64,000 bases of DNA from Chamaesiphon sp. 336R_metabinner_41 (GTDB taxonomy: Bacteria > Cyanobacteriota > Cyanobacteriia > Cyanobacteriales > Chamaesiphonaceae): the NCBI GenBank assembly GCA_025359915.1, contig JANYDE010000006.1, forward strand, positions 1 to 64,000, given 5' to 3'. Position numbers and translations under genes: made by a program. Below are positions 9,032 to 17,641 of this stretch, piece after piece (the first letter of the stretch is position 1; each line of letters starts with the position of its first letter). The notes beneath the pieces are model-generated. The model did no database searches and was not told the DNA's origin. It was given only the letters and a program-made list of their open reading frames with translations.

Positions 9032-10237
9032 TCATTGAATATGCCCACCTTTAGCGTATTGATTAACAATAGCTACTAATTTTTCATCATTTAGTGGTTT
9101 TGTCAGATATTCAGTCGCCCCTACCATCTCAGCCAAGGCTCGATCGTAACTCTTATCTTTGGCTGTCAGCATAACGATCGGCAATTGAGCAAACTTACTC
9201 ATCCGCCGCAGCGTCTGACATAGTTCGATCCCGTCGATACCGGGCATCGTTACATCCAGCAACAATAAATCTACAGGCTGTCGCGCCAATAGATGTAAAG
9301 CACTCATCGCATCATTTGCCAGTAGTACCTCACAATGCTCGCTCAATGCTCGCTTGATCCGCGTTTGGACGATCGGACTATCATCTACCGACAACACAAT
9401 CGGCAATTCTGCGGCGGCTGGAGCCGCCACCTCGACATCATTTGTCGCACCTTGACTAGTTGGACGCTGACAGTGCATCCAGCCCATCTGCATCCATTGC
9501 GCATAAGAACGCGCCACTTGCAGCGCATCTCGATCTAGTGCCACCGCAATATCGACAATTGTGCGCTGCCCATCAAACCACTTTTGGGAATGTTGTTTGA
9601 TTGCCGCCTCAGCAATTTTTGCTGTCATCGCTGGAGTCGGTGGCAGTGGTACTGCGGCAATACCTGGAATCAAAGCACTAATCTTGCTCCAATACTGTTG
9701 GCGGGTATTGACTGTCATCATCAACTGATTCCAATCCAATCCTCGCCCCTCAGCTCCATGATAAAAATCTACCACTGGCTGCGGTGTGAAGCGATATTTT
9801 CCGGCAAAACTAATTGCTTGTTCGAGCGTAAAGACAGCTTGCCCTTGCGCCCAAGTCTCGATCTGTTCCCAAGTTAATACCTGTCTCTGTACCAAAAAAG
9901 TCAAGAGATCTCGACTCGAATGGGGATAGACTAATTGTTGAATTAACCAACCATCGATCGATTGCGCATATTCTGGCTTACACTTTTGGACGAGTGTCCG
10001 AATTAGTTCACCTCGATCGATTAATTTATTACCACCATAGGTGATTTCACCCTGATACCAAATCAGGACTCGCTGCCAACATCGATCTGCTTGGATCTGT
10101 ACTTCCAACTGTAAGGTGCCACTCACCTGTTGTTGGCGAAAAGATTCGATTAATCGAGCGAGATCCTGTGATTGATAAGGAATTAGTGGTAATGTTTCCC
10201 CTGGTATTAAGACATCACCGATAGACATTCCGCTCAT
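9032..10237 (-). CDS. PatA-like response regulator (DUF4388/PATAN plus receiver)
   Basis: A 401-residue regulator of the PixG/PatA/TaxP class, first gene of the chemosensory locus. The N-terminal PATAN-like region covers about residues 15-180 (LIESFRQQQVSGTLQLEV). A helical linker carries a winged-helix-like stretch near 215-260, and the C-terminal receiver spans about 278-395 with D285-D286, phospho-acceptor D328 and K380. In phototaxis systems such proteins act on type IV pilus motors; that output is inferred from the family. A start three codons further in (MSIGDV) is also possible. Confidence 0.88.
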   Translation of the reverse strand: MSGMSIGDVLIPGETLPLIPYQSQDLARLIESFRQQQVSGTLQLEVQIQADRCWQRVLIWYQGEITYGGNKLIDRGELIRTLVQKCKPEYAQSIDGWLIQQLVYPHSSRDLLTFLVQRQVLTWEQIETWAQGQAVFTLEQAISFAGKYRFTPQPVVDFYHGAEGRGLDWNQLMMTVNTRQQYWSKISALIPGIAAVPLPPTPAMTAKIAEAAIKQHSQKWFDGQRTIVDIAVALDRDALQVARSYAQWMQMGWMHCQRPTSQGATNDVEVAAPAAAELPIVLSVDDSPIVQTRIKRALSEHCEVLLANDAMSALHLLARQPVDLLLLDVTMPGIDGIELCQTLRRMSKFAQLPIVMLTAKDKSYDRALAEMVGATEYLTKPLNDEKLVAIVNQYAKGGHIQ

Positions 10238-10434
10238 CTACTGATTCCATTGCATCTGAAGATTATCTTCTCTATGATTCCCAGATTGTTGGGGGGAATT
10301 TACAAGGAGATGGGAGATGGGGAGACGGGGAGACAGAGCGGGTGAGTAAAATGATAAAATTGCGAATAGCATAGATCTTCAGGTACCTAGTCCCCTAGTC
10401 CCCCGTCCCCTAGTCCCCCAGTCCCCACCCCCTC
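10238..10434. repeat. G-rich/C-rich simple repeats between divergent operons
   Basis: This gap separates the minus-strand chemosensory locus from plus-strand hisB and must hold both promoters. It contains GGAGATGGGGAGACGGGGAGAC-like repeats (10305-10340) and CTAGTCCCC repeats (10388-10430). These are partly complementary, so the region can fold as a long imperfect hairpin ending directly at the hisB ATG. I could not pick out reliable -35/-10 pairs. Confidence 0.5.
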
Positions 10435-11028
10435 ATGCCAAACCGCACCGCCACAGTTCATCGCAAAACTGGTGAAACTGATGTCACAGTCAAGATCGAT
10501 CTCGATGGTACTGGCATCTGTCACGCTCAGACAGGGATTCCCTTTCTCGATCACATGCTGCACCAGATTTCCTCCCACGGCTTATTCGATCTCCACATCA
10601 CCGCCACTGGAGATCTCCACATCGACGATCACCATACAAATGAAGATGTCGGCATCACCCTCGGTATGGCTCTTGCCCAGGCTCTAGGCGATCGCAAGGG
10701 GATTGTGAGGTTCGGTCATTTTGTCGCACCTCTGGACGAAGCCTTGGTGCAAATCGCCCTAGATTTTTCTGGTCGTCCTCACCTCAGTTATGGTTTAGAA
10801 ATTCCCACCCAAAGAGTCGGCACTTACGATACTCAATTAGTCCGAGAATTTTTCGTCGCCGTCGTAAATCATAGTCTGATGACGCTGCACATTCGACAAT
10901 TAGACGGCATCAATTCACATCACATTATTGAAGCTACTTTCAAAGCTTTTGCCAGAGCAATGCGGATGGCAACCGAAGCAGATCTGCGCCGGATGGGGAC
11001 AATTCCTAGTTCTAAAGGAGTTCTTTAG
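10435..11028 (+). CDS. hisB: imidazoleglycerol-phosphate dehydratase
   Basis: A 197-residue HisB, which dehydrates imidazole glycerol phosphate to imidazole acetol phosphate in histidine synthesis. Full-length single-function form, with both metal-binding signatures: [10 protein letters not shown] near residue 64 and [12 protein letters not shown] near residue 160. It ends in the usual [12 protein letters not shown]. The ATG at 10435 is preceded by C-rich repeats, not a Shine-Dalgarno. It stands alone, as his genes usually do in cyanobacteria. Confidence 0.97.
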   Translation: MPNRTATVHRKTGETDVTVKIDLDGTGICHAQTGIPFLDHMLHQISSHGLFDLHITATGDLHIDDHHTNEDVGITLGMALAQALGDRKGIVRFGHFVAPLDEALVQIALDFSGRPHLSYGLEIPTQRVGTYDTQLVREFFVAVVNHSLMTLHIRQLDGINSHHIIEATFKAFARAMRMATEADLRRMGTIPSSKGVL

Positions 11029-11146
11029 AATTCGGAAGATAGTTAAATATCTATAACATTAGCTATCTATCCCACGTTAAAGAGCTTATAATTTAGGGTA
11101 TCGAAAAGATTCGATGCACTAATCTATAATTGCAGGGGCTTAAGTT

Positions 11147-11290
11147 ATGCGAATTGCCACCATGCTAGATCGTTTAATTGGTTATTTTGCTGAAGCGGCA
11201 GCGAGAATATTTGGACTCGATCGTAATAAGTATCCAGCCACAGGTATCCAACCTTTTGAAGGCGAGATTGACAAAAAACATCATCAATAG
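11147..11290 (+). CDS. small conserved-looking protein, 47 residues
   Basis: A short open frame starting ATGCGAATTGCC and ending TAG at 11290, preceded by a GGGG-containing stretch 9-12 bases upstream. The product begins MRIATMLDRLIGYFAEAAAR, an amphipathic helix, followed by a polar tail with GIQPFEGEIDKKHH. Codon use matches the neighbours and it fills the gap between hisB and uppP on the same strand. I do not recognise a domain. The pattern resembles small cyanobacterial proteins of unknown role. Confidence 0.6.
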   Translation: MRIATMLDRLIGYFAEAAARIFGLDRNKYPATGIQPFEGEIDKKHHQ

Positions 11291-11351
11291 ATGTTAATCT
11301 AGGGTGGGCAGTTTGTGCCCATACCTAAATTTCATTTTTCAATCACAACCT

Positions 11352-12281
11352 ATGACTATGCGATCGAAGACTAAATTTTCTCTCATCATCTTGGGAGCGA
11401 TCGCTGCCGGATTGATGGTGATTCCGGTTGAAGCTAAACCAGTAGTCGCAAATGCCGCGCCTGTTATTGCTGATGGTAATATTTTCCAAGCTCTAATCTT
11501 AGGGATAGTCCAAGGGATTACGGAGTTTCTCCCCATTAGTAGTACTGCCCATTTATTAATCACTACCAAAGCTTTTGGCTGGCAACAGTTAGGTCAAAAA
11601 GACTATGCTGATGCAATTCAATTTGGTAGCGTCGTCGCGGTATTTATCTACTTTTGGAAAGATATTAGTACTGTCGTTGCTGGCGGTATAGCGGGGATAC
11701 TGCGCAAAGATTGGCAAGATCTAAATGTCAAAATATTCGCAGGGATTATCGTCGGTACTTTACCCGCACTCATTCTCGGTTATTTAGGCAAAGATATTCT
11801 CCCCGATAGCACACCGATTATCGCTGTGATGTCGATTGTCATGGCAACTTTACTCCTTGTCGCCGAACGTTTGGGCAGTCATAAACGGGGATTCGATGGT
11901 TTAGAAATTAAAGATGGTTTTCTGGTTGGTTTAGCACAAGCAATTGCCTTGATTCCTGGTGCTTCTCGATCTGGTTCGACACTGACGGCTGGTTTATTTC
12001 TCGGTTTAGATCGAGCTACAGCCGCTAGATTTTCATTTTTAGTCGGCTTACCCGTACTAACCGTCGCAACCTTATTTAAAGCTCTAAAAATATTCAAGGG
12101 GAATGAATTACCAATTCCTTTATTAGCAGTAGGAATGATTTCTACTTTTATTTTCTCCTATATCTCGATCGCTTTTTTACTCAACTATCTCAAAACCAAA
12201 GATACAATGGTATTTGTTTGGTATCGCTACGCTTTCGGAGCATCAATTCTCATCGCTCTCGCTGCTGGTTGGAAAGGATAA
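11352..12281 (+). CDS. uppP: undecaprenyl-diphosphatase
   Basis: A 309-residue BacA/UppP integral membrane phosphatase that recycles undecaprenyl diphosphate to the monophosphate carrier for peptidoglycan and other envelope glycans. Motifs include GIVQGITEFLPISSTAHL and the second signature PGASRSGSTLTAGL, with about eight membrane segments. An N-terminal segment of about 30 residues before the first motif looks like a signal or extra helix. I chose ATG 11352; the frame is open to a GTG at 11304 but those 16 residues look unrelated. A perfect hairpin follows the stop codon. Confidence 0.95.
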   Translation: MTMRSKTKFSLIILGAIAAGLMVIPVEAKPVVANAAPVIADGNIFQALILGIVQGITEFLPISSTAHLLITTKAFGWQQLGQKDYADAIQFGSVVAVFIYFWKDISTVVAGGIAGILRKDWQDLNVKIFAGIIVGTLPALILGYLGKDILPDSTPIIAVMSIVMATLLLVAERLGSHKRGFDGLEIKDGFLVGLAQAIALIPGASRSGSTLTAGLFLGLDRATAARFSFLVGLPVLTVATLFKALKIFKGNELPIPLLAVGMISTFIFSYISIAFLLNYLKTKDTMVFVWYRYAFGASILIALAAGWKG

Positions 12282-12296
12282 GAATTGCCATGCAAC

Positions 12297-12328
12297 ACAA
12301 ACCCGACTTTTAGAAAAGTCGGGTTTGT
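12297..12328. terminator. 15-bp stem-loop after uppP (CCCGACTTTT family)
   Basis: ACAAACCCGACTTTT and its exact complement are separated by two or three bases, 15 bases after the uppP stop. This is the same hairpin and right flank as at 204-236. It lies between convergent uppP and the polynucleotide kinase gene and could terminate both. Confidence 0.7.
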
Positions 12329-12355
12329 AACCGCACTAGTCTTGCGCACACTAGA

Positions 12356-13204
12356 TCAAAATTCGTAGTCAGGATTTCCGACTTGAAAAACACTTAATCC
12401 CAGATTTCGCCACATTCTACATACTTTTGGTCGATCGTCAATTACACCGATCGGATTGTATTTACCGTGGACATGAAAATAGTATAATTCTGACTTGAGG
12501 ATATCATCAGGACGCTGGTCATCCGCCGGACGCATAAACAAATCTTGATACTTAATACCATGCTGTTTTAACCAACTAATAGTCAGATCGCGACAAACAC
12601 TCGATCGACCCGAAAAGAGGATAATATGTGTATCTTGCCCCAATTTCTCGACTAACTTTGCCACCGATGGATTGAGCGCGTCTTCATTGACTCGATCCCA
12701 CGCAAATGGATGACGGGTATTATTAATCGCCAAAGTACCATCGATATCAACGATATAACAATTGGGCAGTTGAGGATCAATGATTGGTGCTGGATCTGGT
12801 TTGTACAAATAATCATAATACATTTGCTCGATCGCTTGTTGTCCGACCGAATTCGATCTAACTAAATCGCGACGAATGCACTCAGCTAATGATACATCAG
12901 TAAAGTCTTGAATCACCAGTTCGGCTTGATATTGTTTCGCTAATTCAGTAGCCCGTCTGAGATGAACTGGATTGAGGTTCGTATCCGACCAAATCACCGA
13001 ATAACCCAGCTCAAAATAATGTTCTGTCAGCAAATCACGGACTTTAATAACTCGTTTCTCCCGTTTATTTGTGCTGCCAAGTTGCAATCGAAGATCGTCT
13101 TTACAAAGATTAGCAGTTTCAGGATATTTTTGGATATATTCTTTCGCCCAGGTAGTTTTACCACTTGCTGGTAAACCTTTTGTCAATATCAATTTAAGTG
13201 CCAT
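12356..13204 (-). CDS. T4-type bifunctional polynucleotide 5'-kinase / 3'-phosphatase
   Basis: A 282-residue protein with the exact domain order of phage T4 polynucleotide kinase. The N-terminal P-loop kinase (GLPASGKT, residues 10-17; CKDD 34-37; SDTNLNP 73-79) is followed by a C-terminal HAD phosphatase (DIDGT 153-157; FSGR 197-200; VIDDRPKVCRMWR 254-266). SDTNLNP and the DDR...MWR segment match T4 Pnk closely. The enzyme heals RNA ends to 5'-phosphate and 3'-OH. It sits directly downstream of a T4 RNA-ligase-1 homologue, making a healing-and-sealing pair. The target RNA is unknown; broken tRNA is the obvious candidate by analogy. Confidence 0.93.
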   Translation of the reverse strand: MALKLILTKGLPASGKTTWAKEYIQKYPETANLCKDDLRLQLGSTNKREKRVIKVRDLLTEHYFELGYSVIWSDTNLNPVHLRRATELAKQYQAELVIQDFTDVSLAECIRRDLVRSNSVGQQAIEQMYYDYLYKPDPAPIIDPQLPNCYIVDIDGTLAINNTRHPFAWDRVNEDALNPSVAKLVEKLGQDTHIILFSGRSSVCRDLTISWLKQHGIKYQDLFMRPADDQRPDDILKSELYYFHVHGKYNPIGVIDDRPKVCRMWRNLGLSVFQVGNPDYEF

Positions 13205-13231
13205 ATTTTACTAAATATAGGTGTAATTCCA

Positions 13232-13287
13232 ACTCCCTCCCCGCATCTTCAGGGAGGGCTGAGGTGGGGTAAAGATCTACGCAGCAA
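13232..13287. repeat. short copy of the GC-rich MITE-like family (A1)
   Basis: ACTCCCTCCCCGCATC, then AGGGAGGGCTGAGGTGGGG and CTACGCAGCAA, match the right half of longer copies at 25.9, 32.1, 34.4 and 40.7 kb. It lies between the RNA ligase and kinase genes and adjoins a 52-nt palindrome. Confidence 0.75.
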
Positions 13288-13339
13288 ATCGAATAATCGG
13301 TAGGGGCAATTCATGAATTGCCCCTACCGATTATTCGAT
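13288..13339. repeat. perfect 52-nt palindrome
   Basis: Two 26-base arms with no loop, centred on ATTCATGAAT, with GTAGGGGCAATTC in each arm. It starts right after repeat A1 and ends 4 bases before the RNA ligase stop codon. As RNA it would be a strong hairpin between the two RNA repair genes. A smaller relative with the same ATTCATGAAT core is at 46863-46892. Confidence 0.9.
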
Positions 13340-13343
13340 AAAA

Positions 13344-14390
13344 TCAACCATCATGATCGGATCGGAATGGACGTTGATATCCAGGCTTAATTAGCTTCCA
13401 GATGACTTGTTGATAATCTCGTTTGTCCAACATCAAAAATAAAACACCAGGATATTTCTGGGTTTGAAAATACAAAGCTGTTTCTCTCCTACTGCCAAAA
13501 TCTTTAAAGACGGTTTGACATTCAGTTTCAATTTCTTGGTACTTAGTTTCCAATTCTAACTTGGTATCCTTAACCCAATTGTAAAATTCGTCAGGAACAG
13601 AATCGAGGAACTGCTCTAGATTTTGATTTTCACTCAGACATTCCCAAATATCCTTCGCTTGAACTCGCGTGATAATCCGATGCAGCCGGACATAATCAGC
13701 TAATTTATATTTAAGCCGAAAACCATTCGGCCATTTCAGGATAAATCCCTCATGATTATTTAGTTCCGATTCTGTTTCGTCAATCGATTTGAGCCATTCG
13801 GGTAAAGTCGTCGCTGGATAAGTCTCAGCTCGATCGATCCAACTTACTGCGGTATGCTCTAATTCGGCACCCGTCTGAGTATTTACCGCCGCGAGTAAAA
13901 CTAACCGCTGCGCCGCACCGTAATCCACAACAATTCGATTACTAGGATAGATAATCTCAAATAAATAGGTATACTCTCGATCGAGTCTCTCGACATCAGC
14001 CGGATAATCGGCAAGTAATACCCGCGCCATCTGTGCTTGCTCCGAGGCAAAACTGCCCCGTGAAGCTACCTCCCACTGCCCTTGGTAGTGAAACAGAATA
14101 ATCAACGATCCATCGAGCTTCTCGTAGATATTTGGTACCCCATCTGGTAGGGTACCTTGATATTCACTCAGATTAAAAAATTTGGGTAATGGTCGCGCTA
14201 TTGTCTGATAATGATTGTCTAGCACCAAACCGCGACAGGCGAGGGTTGCATCTACCCAATATCGATCGAATTGAGCCTTGGCTGTATAGTTATAAATCGT
14301 CAGCGGTAAACTAGGATGAACCTGGCTAGTAATATACCCCTGTACGATCAATTCTGGTAATGTCTGCGGATCGAATGATAAATTAGTCAA
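13344..14390 (-). CDS. T4 RNA ligase 1 (Rnl1)-like ATP-dependent RNA ligase
   Basis: A 348-residue nucleotidyltransferase that seals 5'-phosphate to 3'-OH RNA ends. Motif I is EKLDGS with the predicted AMP-accepting K91. Also present are SRGSF (110-114, with SEQAQMA after it as in T4), FE at 144-145 in motif III, EGFILK (214-219, motif IV) and the motif V segment RLKYKLADYVRLH. The C-terminal helical domain is of Rnl1 type, and the length is close to T4 Rnl1. It precedes the kinase/phosphatase on the same strand with 139 bases between. No anticodon nuclease or phage gene is nearby. Confidence 0.92.
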   Translation of the reverse strand: MTNLSFDPQTLPELIVQGYITSQVHPSLPLTIYNYTAKAQFDRYWVDATLACRGLVLDNHYQTIARPLPKFFNLSEYQGTLPDGVPNIYEKLDGSLIILFHYQGQWEVASRGSFASEQAQMARVLLADYPADVERLDREYTYLFEIIYPSNRIVVDYGAAQRLVLLAAVNTQTGAELEHTAVSWIDRAETYPATTLPEWLKSIDETESELNNHEGFILKWPNGFRLKYKLADYVRLHRIITRVQAKDIWECLSENQNLEQFLDSVPDEFYNWVKDTKLELETKYQEIETECQTVFKDFGSRRETALYFQTQKYPGVLFLMLDKRDYQQVIWKLIKPGYQRPFRSDHDG

Positions 14391-14598
14391 GCAATTTCAA
14401 CTTTTAGATTTTGGATTTTTACGAGTGTTCTGGAGATAAGCTTGCGTAGGCGAATAAACACACCCTCGGAAAACTTATTACTTATTGGGTGTTACTGAAT
14501 TGATGTATGATTCACCATTTTCGCGACAGACAATTATCATACTCTCCCATCTCCCATCTCTAGTTTTCATACCTGAATTCAGAAACACCACTTATTAC

Positions 14599-15549
14599 TT
14601 ATCTCGGCACTGGTACTCGATCGATCGCACTAGCAATTACTTTGTCTATTTCCAGCCCATCTAATTGAGCCTCTGGGCGCAATACGAGACGGTGACGCAA
14701 CAGCGGGATGGCAACTTGTTTAAAATCATCAGGAATCACCGTCTGACGATGATCTAGCCATGCGGCGGACTTACTGGCATGTAGCCAAGCAATTGCGGCG
14801 CGGGGTGAAGCTCCCAGACTGAGATCAGGATGCTGGCGCGTCTGTTGCACGAGGGCGAGCAGGTAATCGATGGCATGATCGTTAACACCAATCTGTTGTA
14901 CGGATCTCCGTGCGGCGAGACAGTCAGCGACAGTTGCGACGGGCTGCAATCGCTTTGCGTCGTTTCTAGCTCCTGGCTGAGTCATCCGCGCCGTAGATAG
15001 CAGCTCTCTTTCTGCGGCTGGGTGGGGATAATCGACGATTAGTTTAAATAAGAATCGATCGAGTTGAGCTTCCGGCAATGGATATGTCCCTTCAAATTCT
15101 AGCGAATTTTGAGTCGCGATCGTCCAGAATAGATCTGATAATAGCATTGTCTCCCCATCGAGTGTAACTTGCCCTTCTGCCATCGCTTCTAGTAAAGCTG
15201 ATTGAGTTTTGGGTGGAGTCCGATTGATCTCATCAGCAAGTAATATCTGTGTAAAAACTGGCCCCTTTTTGAGGATAAATTCTTGATTTTTGAGGTCGAA
15301 AATATTCGTCCCCAAAATATCTGCGGGTAAAATATCTGGAGTCAGTTGAATCCGCCTAAAGTCTGCCTGAATTAGTTGTGACAGTACTTTTACCATCATC
15401 GTTTTTCCCGTTCCTGGCACCCCTTCCAAGATGACATGTCCACCTGTTAGCAAAGCAATGAGAAGCTGATTAGTTGTCTCTTCTTGTCCAAAGACAACTT
15501 CTTGTAATGATTTACCAAGTCGTTCAAAAATTGCGTGAGTTTCAGTCAT
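14599..15549 (-). CDS. MoxR-family AAA+ ATPase
   Basis: A 316-residue MoxR ATPase with Walker A GVPGTGKT (43-50), Walker B LLADEINR, the sensor region FWTIATQNSLE and the conserved LPEAQLDRFLFK. MoxR proteins act as chaperone-like remodellers, often with membrane von Willebrand or transglutaminase-type partners. Here it is downstream of DUF4350 and DUF4129 membrane proteins on the same strand. I chose ATG 15549 (MTETHAIFERLG); an upstream ATG at 15624 would add 25 residues that do not look like family sequence. Confidence 0.92.
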   Translation of the reverse strand: MTETHAIFERLGKSLQEVVFGQEETTNQLLIALLTGGHVILEGVPGTGKTMMVKVLSQLIQADFRRIQLTPDILPADILGTNIFDLKNQEFILKKGPVFTQILLADEINRTPPKTQSALLEAMAEGQVTLDGETMLLSDLFWTIATQNSLEFEGTYPLPEAQLDRFLFKLIVDYPHPAAERELLSTARMTQPGARNDAKRLQPVATVADCLAARRSVQQIGVNDHAIDYLLALVQQTRQHPDLSLGASPRAAIAWLHASKSAAWLDHRQTVIPDDFKQVAIPLLRHRLVLRPEAQLDGLEIDKVIASAIDRVPVPR

Positions 15550-15715
15550 TAAATTAGATGTTAGATGTTTAGAGATATCCAAGAAATGTTGGTACAGTCT
15601 ACAGGAGATAATCGATCCCAACATGTTAACCTGTAGGGGTGCCCCTTGTGGTTACCCTGAATCTTCGCAATAGCAATAGATATTTCTTTCTGTGGAGTTC
15701 TCTTATCACTAAAGT

Positions 15716-16927
15716 CTAAAGTCCTAAGTGACGATCGATCTCGCGGATTTTAGTCAGCCAGGTTGTTAATTTGTCGGGTGCAATCCGACGTGATTCCGAC
15801 ATCAATTGTAGAACAAATCGAAGATTGTCTGTCGGTAATCTAGTTTGATTTTCCCAAGCAGTAATTAGTGCCTGAGATTCTACCAATCGCTCCTTTCCTA
15901 ATCCGAGTTTTTGTTGCCAAGACAATTGTGATGCTTTGCCAATCTGTTGGAGCACAAACTCACTACTATTGGCTTGATGCAACACTCCACCTAATGCTTG
16001 GATATAAGCTTCGCCATTGTCAATTTCGGGTGACTTCGGAATTACAATTTTACCAAATCGTCGATTTTGCTGCCAAATCAACACGAGTAATCCCAATCCA
16101 AGATTGAGAAAGACAATAATTAATGGAGTACTTGCTAAGTAATTCCAGGCATCGCCACCATTAACATCATCATCTGTTTTAATGTCGCCCGTCTTTGGAT
16201 CAATTACAGATTTCCGATCTCGTTGGCGTAGCCTTTTCTCGGAACGAAAATCGATGTAACCGTGGATATATTCATCTACTAATACTTGTTGGCGGTCTTT
16301 GGTTACAAGTTCGGCTAATAATTCATAGTTTGCTCGAATATCTTGATAAGCATTAGCCGCTAGATATGGAGTTGTGGCAATAATTATTCGACCTTTCTCT
16401 AGATTAAATTGAGTAATGACACTTCCAGATCGATCGCCTAAAACTATTTGTTTAGATATATCTTTTTCCAATTCTCTGGTAGTAATATCCGATCCAAATC
16501 TACGAGTAGTTTCAATTCTCACAGCTCCCTGAGAACTCTCTAACTCTGTTTTAAATGGAATCTCCATTGCTGGTGCAGTCACGCCCAAGACAATTAAAGT
16601 ATTGCCTTGAATAACCCATTGTTGCTGTTGATTTGTGATACTGAATCGTTCTAGTTGGGGCTGAACTTGAATCAGTGTGATGCCTTTTTGATATCTAGGG
16701 ATGGTTGTAAGTTGGGGAAATGATTTTCGCCAGCGATGGATTTCAATCCCTCGATCAATCATCATTTGATACCAAGCATTATAACCATTGGCAGCAATAC
16801 TATAACTCGATCCTACCTGTCTACCATCACCACTGATCGCACTAATCATAGTTAACAACACGATCGCGATCGCTGTCAATATTCCTAATTGCCAATACTG
16901 CTTAAATAACTTCTGAAAATCCGTCAT
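15716..16927 (-). CDS. DUF4350-domain membrane protein
   Basis: A 403-residue protein with an N-terminal membrane segment (about residues 15-31), an extracytoplasmic DUF4350-like region (about 40-240, resembling a GATase-like fold), a second membrane segment near 265-287 (LIIVFLNLGLGLLVLIW) and a cytoplasmic helical tail. It lies between a DUF4129 gene and a MoxR gene, the usual company of DUF4350. Function is unknown. By gene order it belongs to a MoxR-dependent envelope complex. Confidence 0.8.
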   Translation of the reverse strand: MTDFQKLFKQYWQLGILTAIAIVLLTMISAISGDGRQVGSSYSIAANGYNAWYQMMIDRGIEIHRWRKSFPQLTTIPRYQKGITLIQVQPQLERFSITNQQQQWVIQGNTLIVLGVTAPAMEIPFKTELESSQGAVRIETTRRFGSDITTRELEKDISKQIVLGDRSGSVITQFNLEKGRIIIATTPYLAANAYQDIRANYELLAELVTKDRQQVLVDEYIHGYIDFRSEKRLRQRDRKSVIDPKTGDIKTDDDVNGGDAWNYLASTPLIIVFLNLGLGLLVLIWQQNRRFGKIVIPKSPEIDNGEAYIQALGGVLHQANSSEFVLQQIGKASQLSWQQKLGLGKERLVESQALITAWENQTRLPTDNLRFVLQLMSESRRIAPDKLTTWLTKIREIDRHLGL

Positions 16928-16974
16928 AACGGCGTTTTGATGGGAGATGGGAGATGGGACGTTAGCCTAACTTA

Positions 16975-17562
16975 CTAGTTATCAATTATCAATAAATTGC
17001 TTTCGATTTGCTGATAAGCTTGTTGACATCGATCGAAATCCTTGATCGCAAGTTGTCGATCTCCAAAGTGAAGTTGTTCGTGGATTGAGACTAATATTTC
17101 ACCGACATTAAGGATGGGAATTGTTCGTAATAACTGAACATATTCTCGATCGGTACGACTAATTTGATGGGGGATTAGATTCGCATCATTTAACCGTTGC
17201 AGCATAGCTAAATACAACCATCTACTCGCCTGAGTATAATCTCCACCGCGTTGAAATGCCTGAGATCGATCGAGTAATTCTACCACTGTATATGTCTTCA
17301 CCGGAAATAGATCTATCGTCGATTTTGGCTGTCTATATTTGGCTACCAAGGCGCGTAAATAAGGATAGATAATATGATAACCAAACCAAATCAGCAGTCC
17401 AGCCAAAATCAACCAAGTAAGTCTCACTAATAGTGCTCCCAGCCACGGAGGTAAAATATCGACCTGCAAATCTCGATCATCCGACCTTAATTTTACCTCA
17501 ATCCACTCCCCAAATTGCTGTTGAAGTTGTTCAAACTGCCATCGCCAACTTGTTTTTTCCAC
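16975..17562 (-). CDS. DUF4129-domain membrane protein
   Basis: A 195-residue protein with one central membrane segment (about residues 40-66) and a C-terminal DUF4129-like domain (GGDYTQASRWLYLAMLQRLN, RTDREYVQLLR). The start is GTG at 17562 (product MEKTSWRWQF) and no in-frame ATG fits better. It is followed after 47 bases by the DUF4350 gene. DUF4129 is often fused to or next to transglutaminase domains, absent here. Function unknown. Confidence 0.78.
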   Translation of the reverse strand: MEKTSWRWQFEQLQQQFGEWIEVKLRSDDRDLQVDILPPWLGALLVRLTWLILAGLLIWFGYHIIYPYLRALVAKYRQPKSTIDLFPVKTYTVVELLDRSQAFQRGGDYTQASRWLYLAMLQRLNDANLIPHQISRTDREYVQLLRTIPILNVGEILVSIHEQLHFGDRQLAIKDFDRCQQAYQQIESNLLIIDN

Positions 17563-17590
17563 GGGGTTAGGGAATAGGGAATAGGGAAAT

Positions 17591-17639
17591 TTACTTATTA
17601 CTTATTACTTATTACTTATCACTTATTACTTATTACTTA
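17591..17639. repeat. seven TTACTTA heptamer units
   Basis: Seven consecutive units, one of them TCACTTA, fill the gap between the YaaW-like gene stop codon and the G-rich sequence before the DUF4129 GTG. The same unit recurs at 53264-53291 before the lysC stop codon. Confidence 0.9.
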
Positions 17640-17641
17640 AT

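Noticed and set aside
12356..14390. RNA repair genes as part of a prophage
   Set aside because: No integrase, structural or lysis gene is nearby; flanks are uppP and a MoxR operon.
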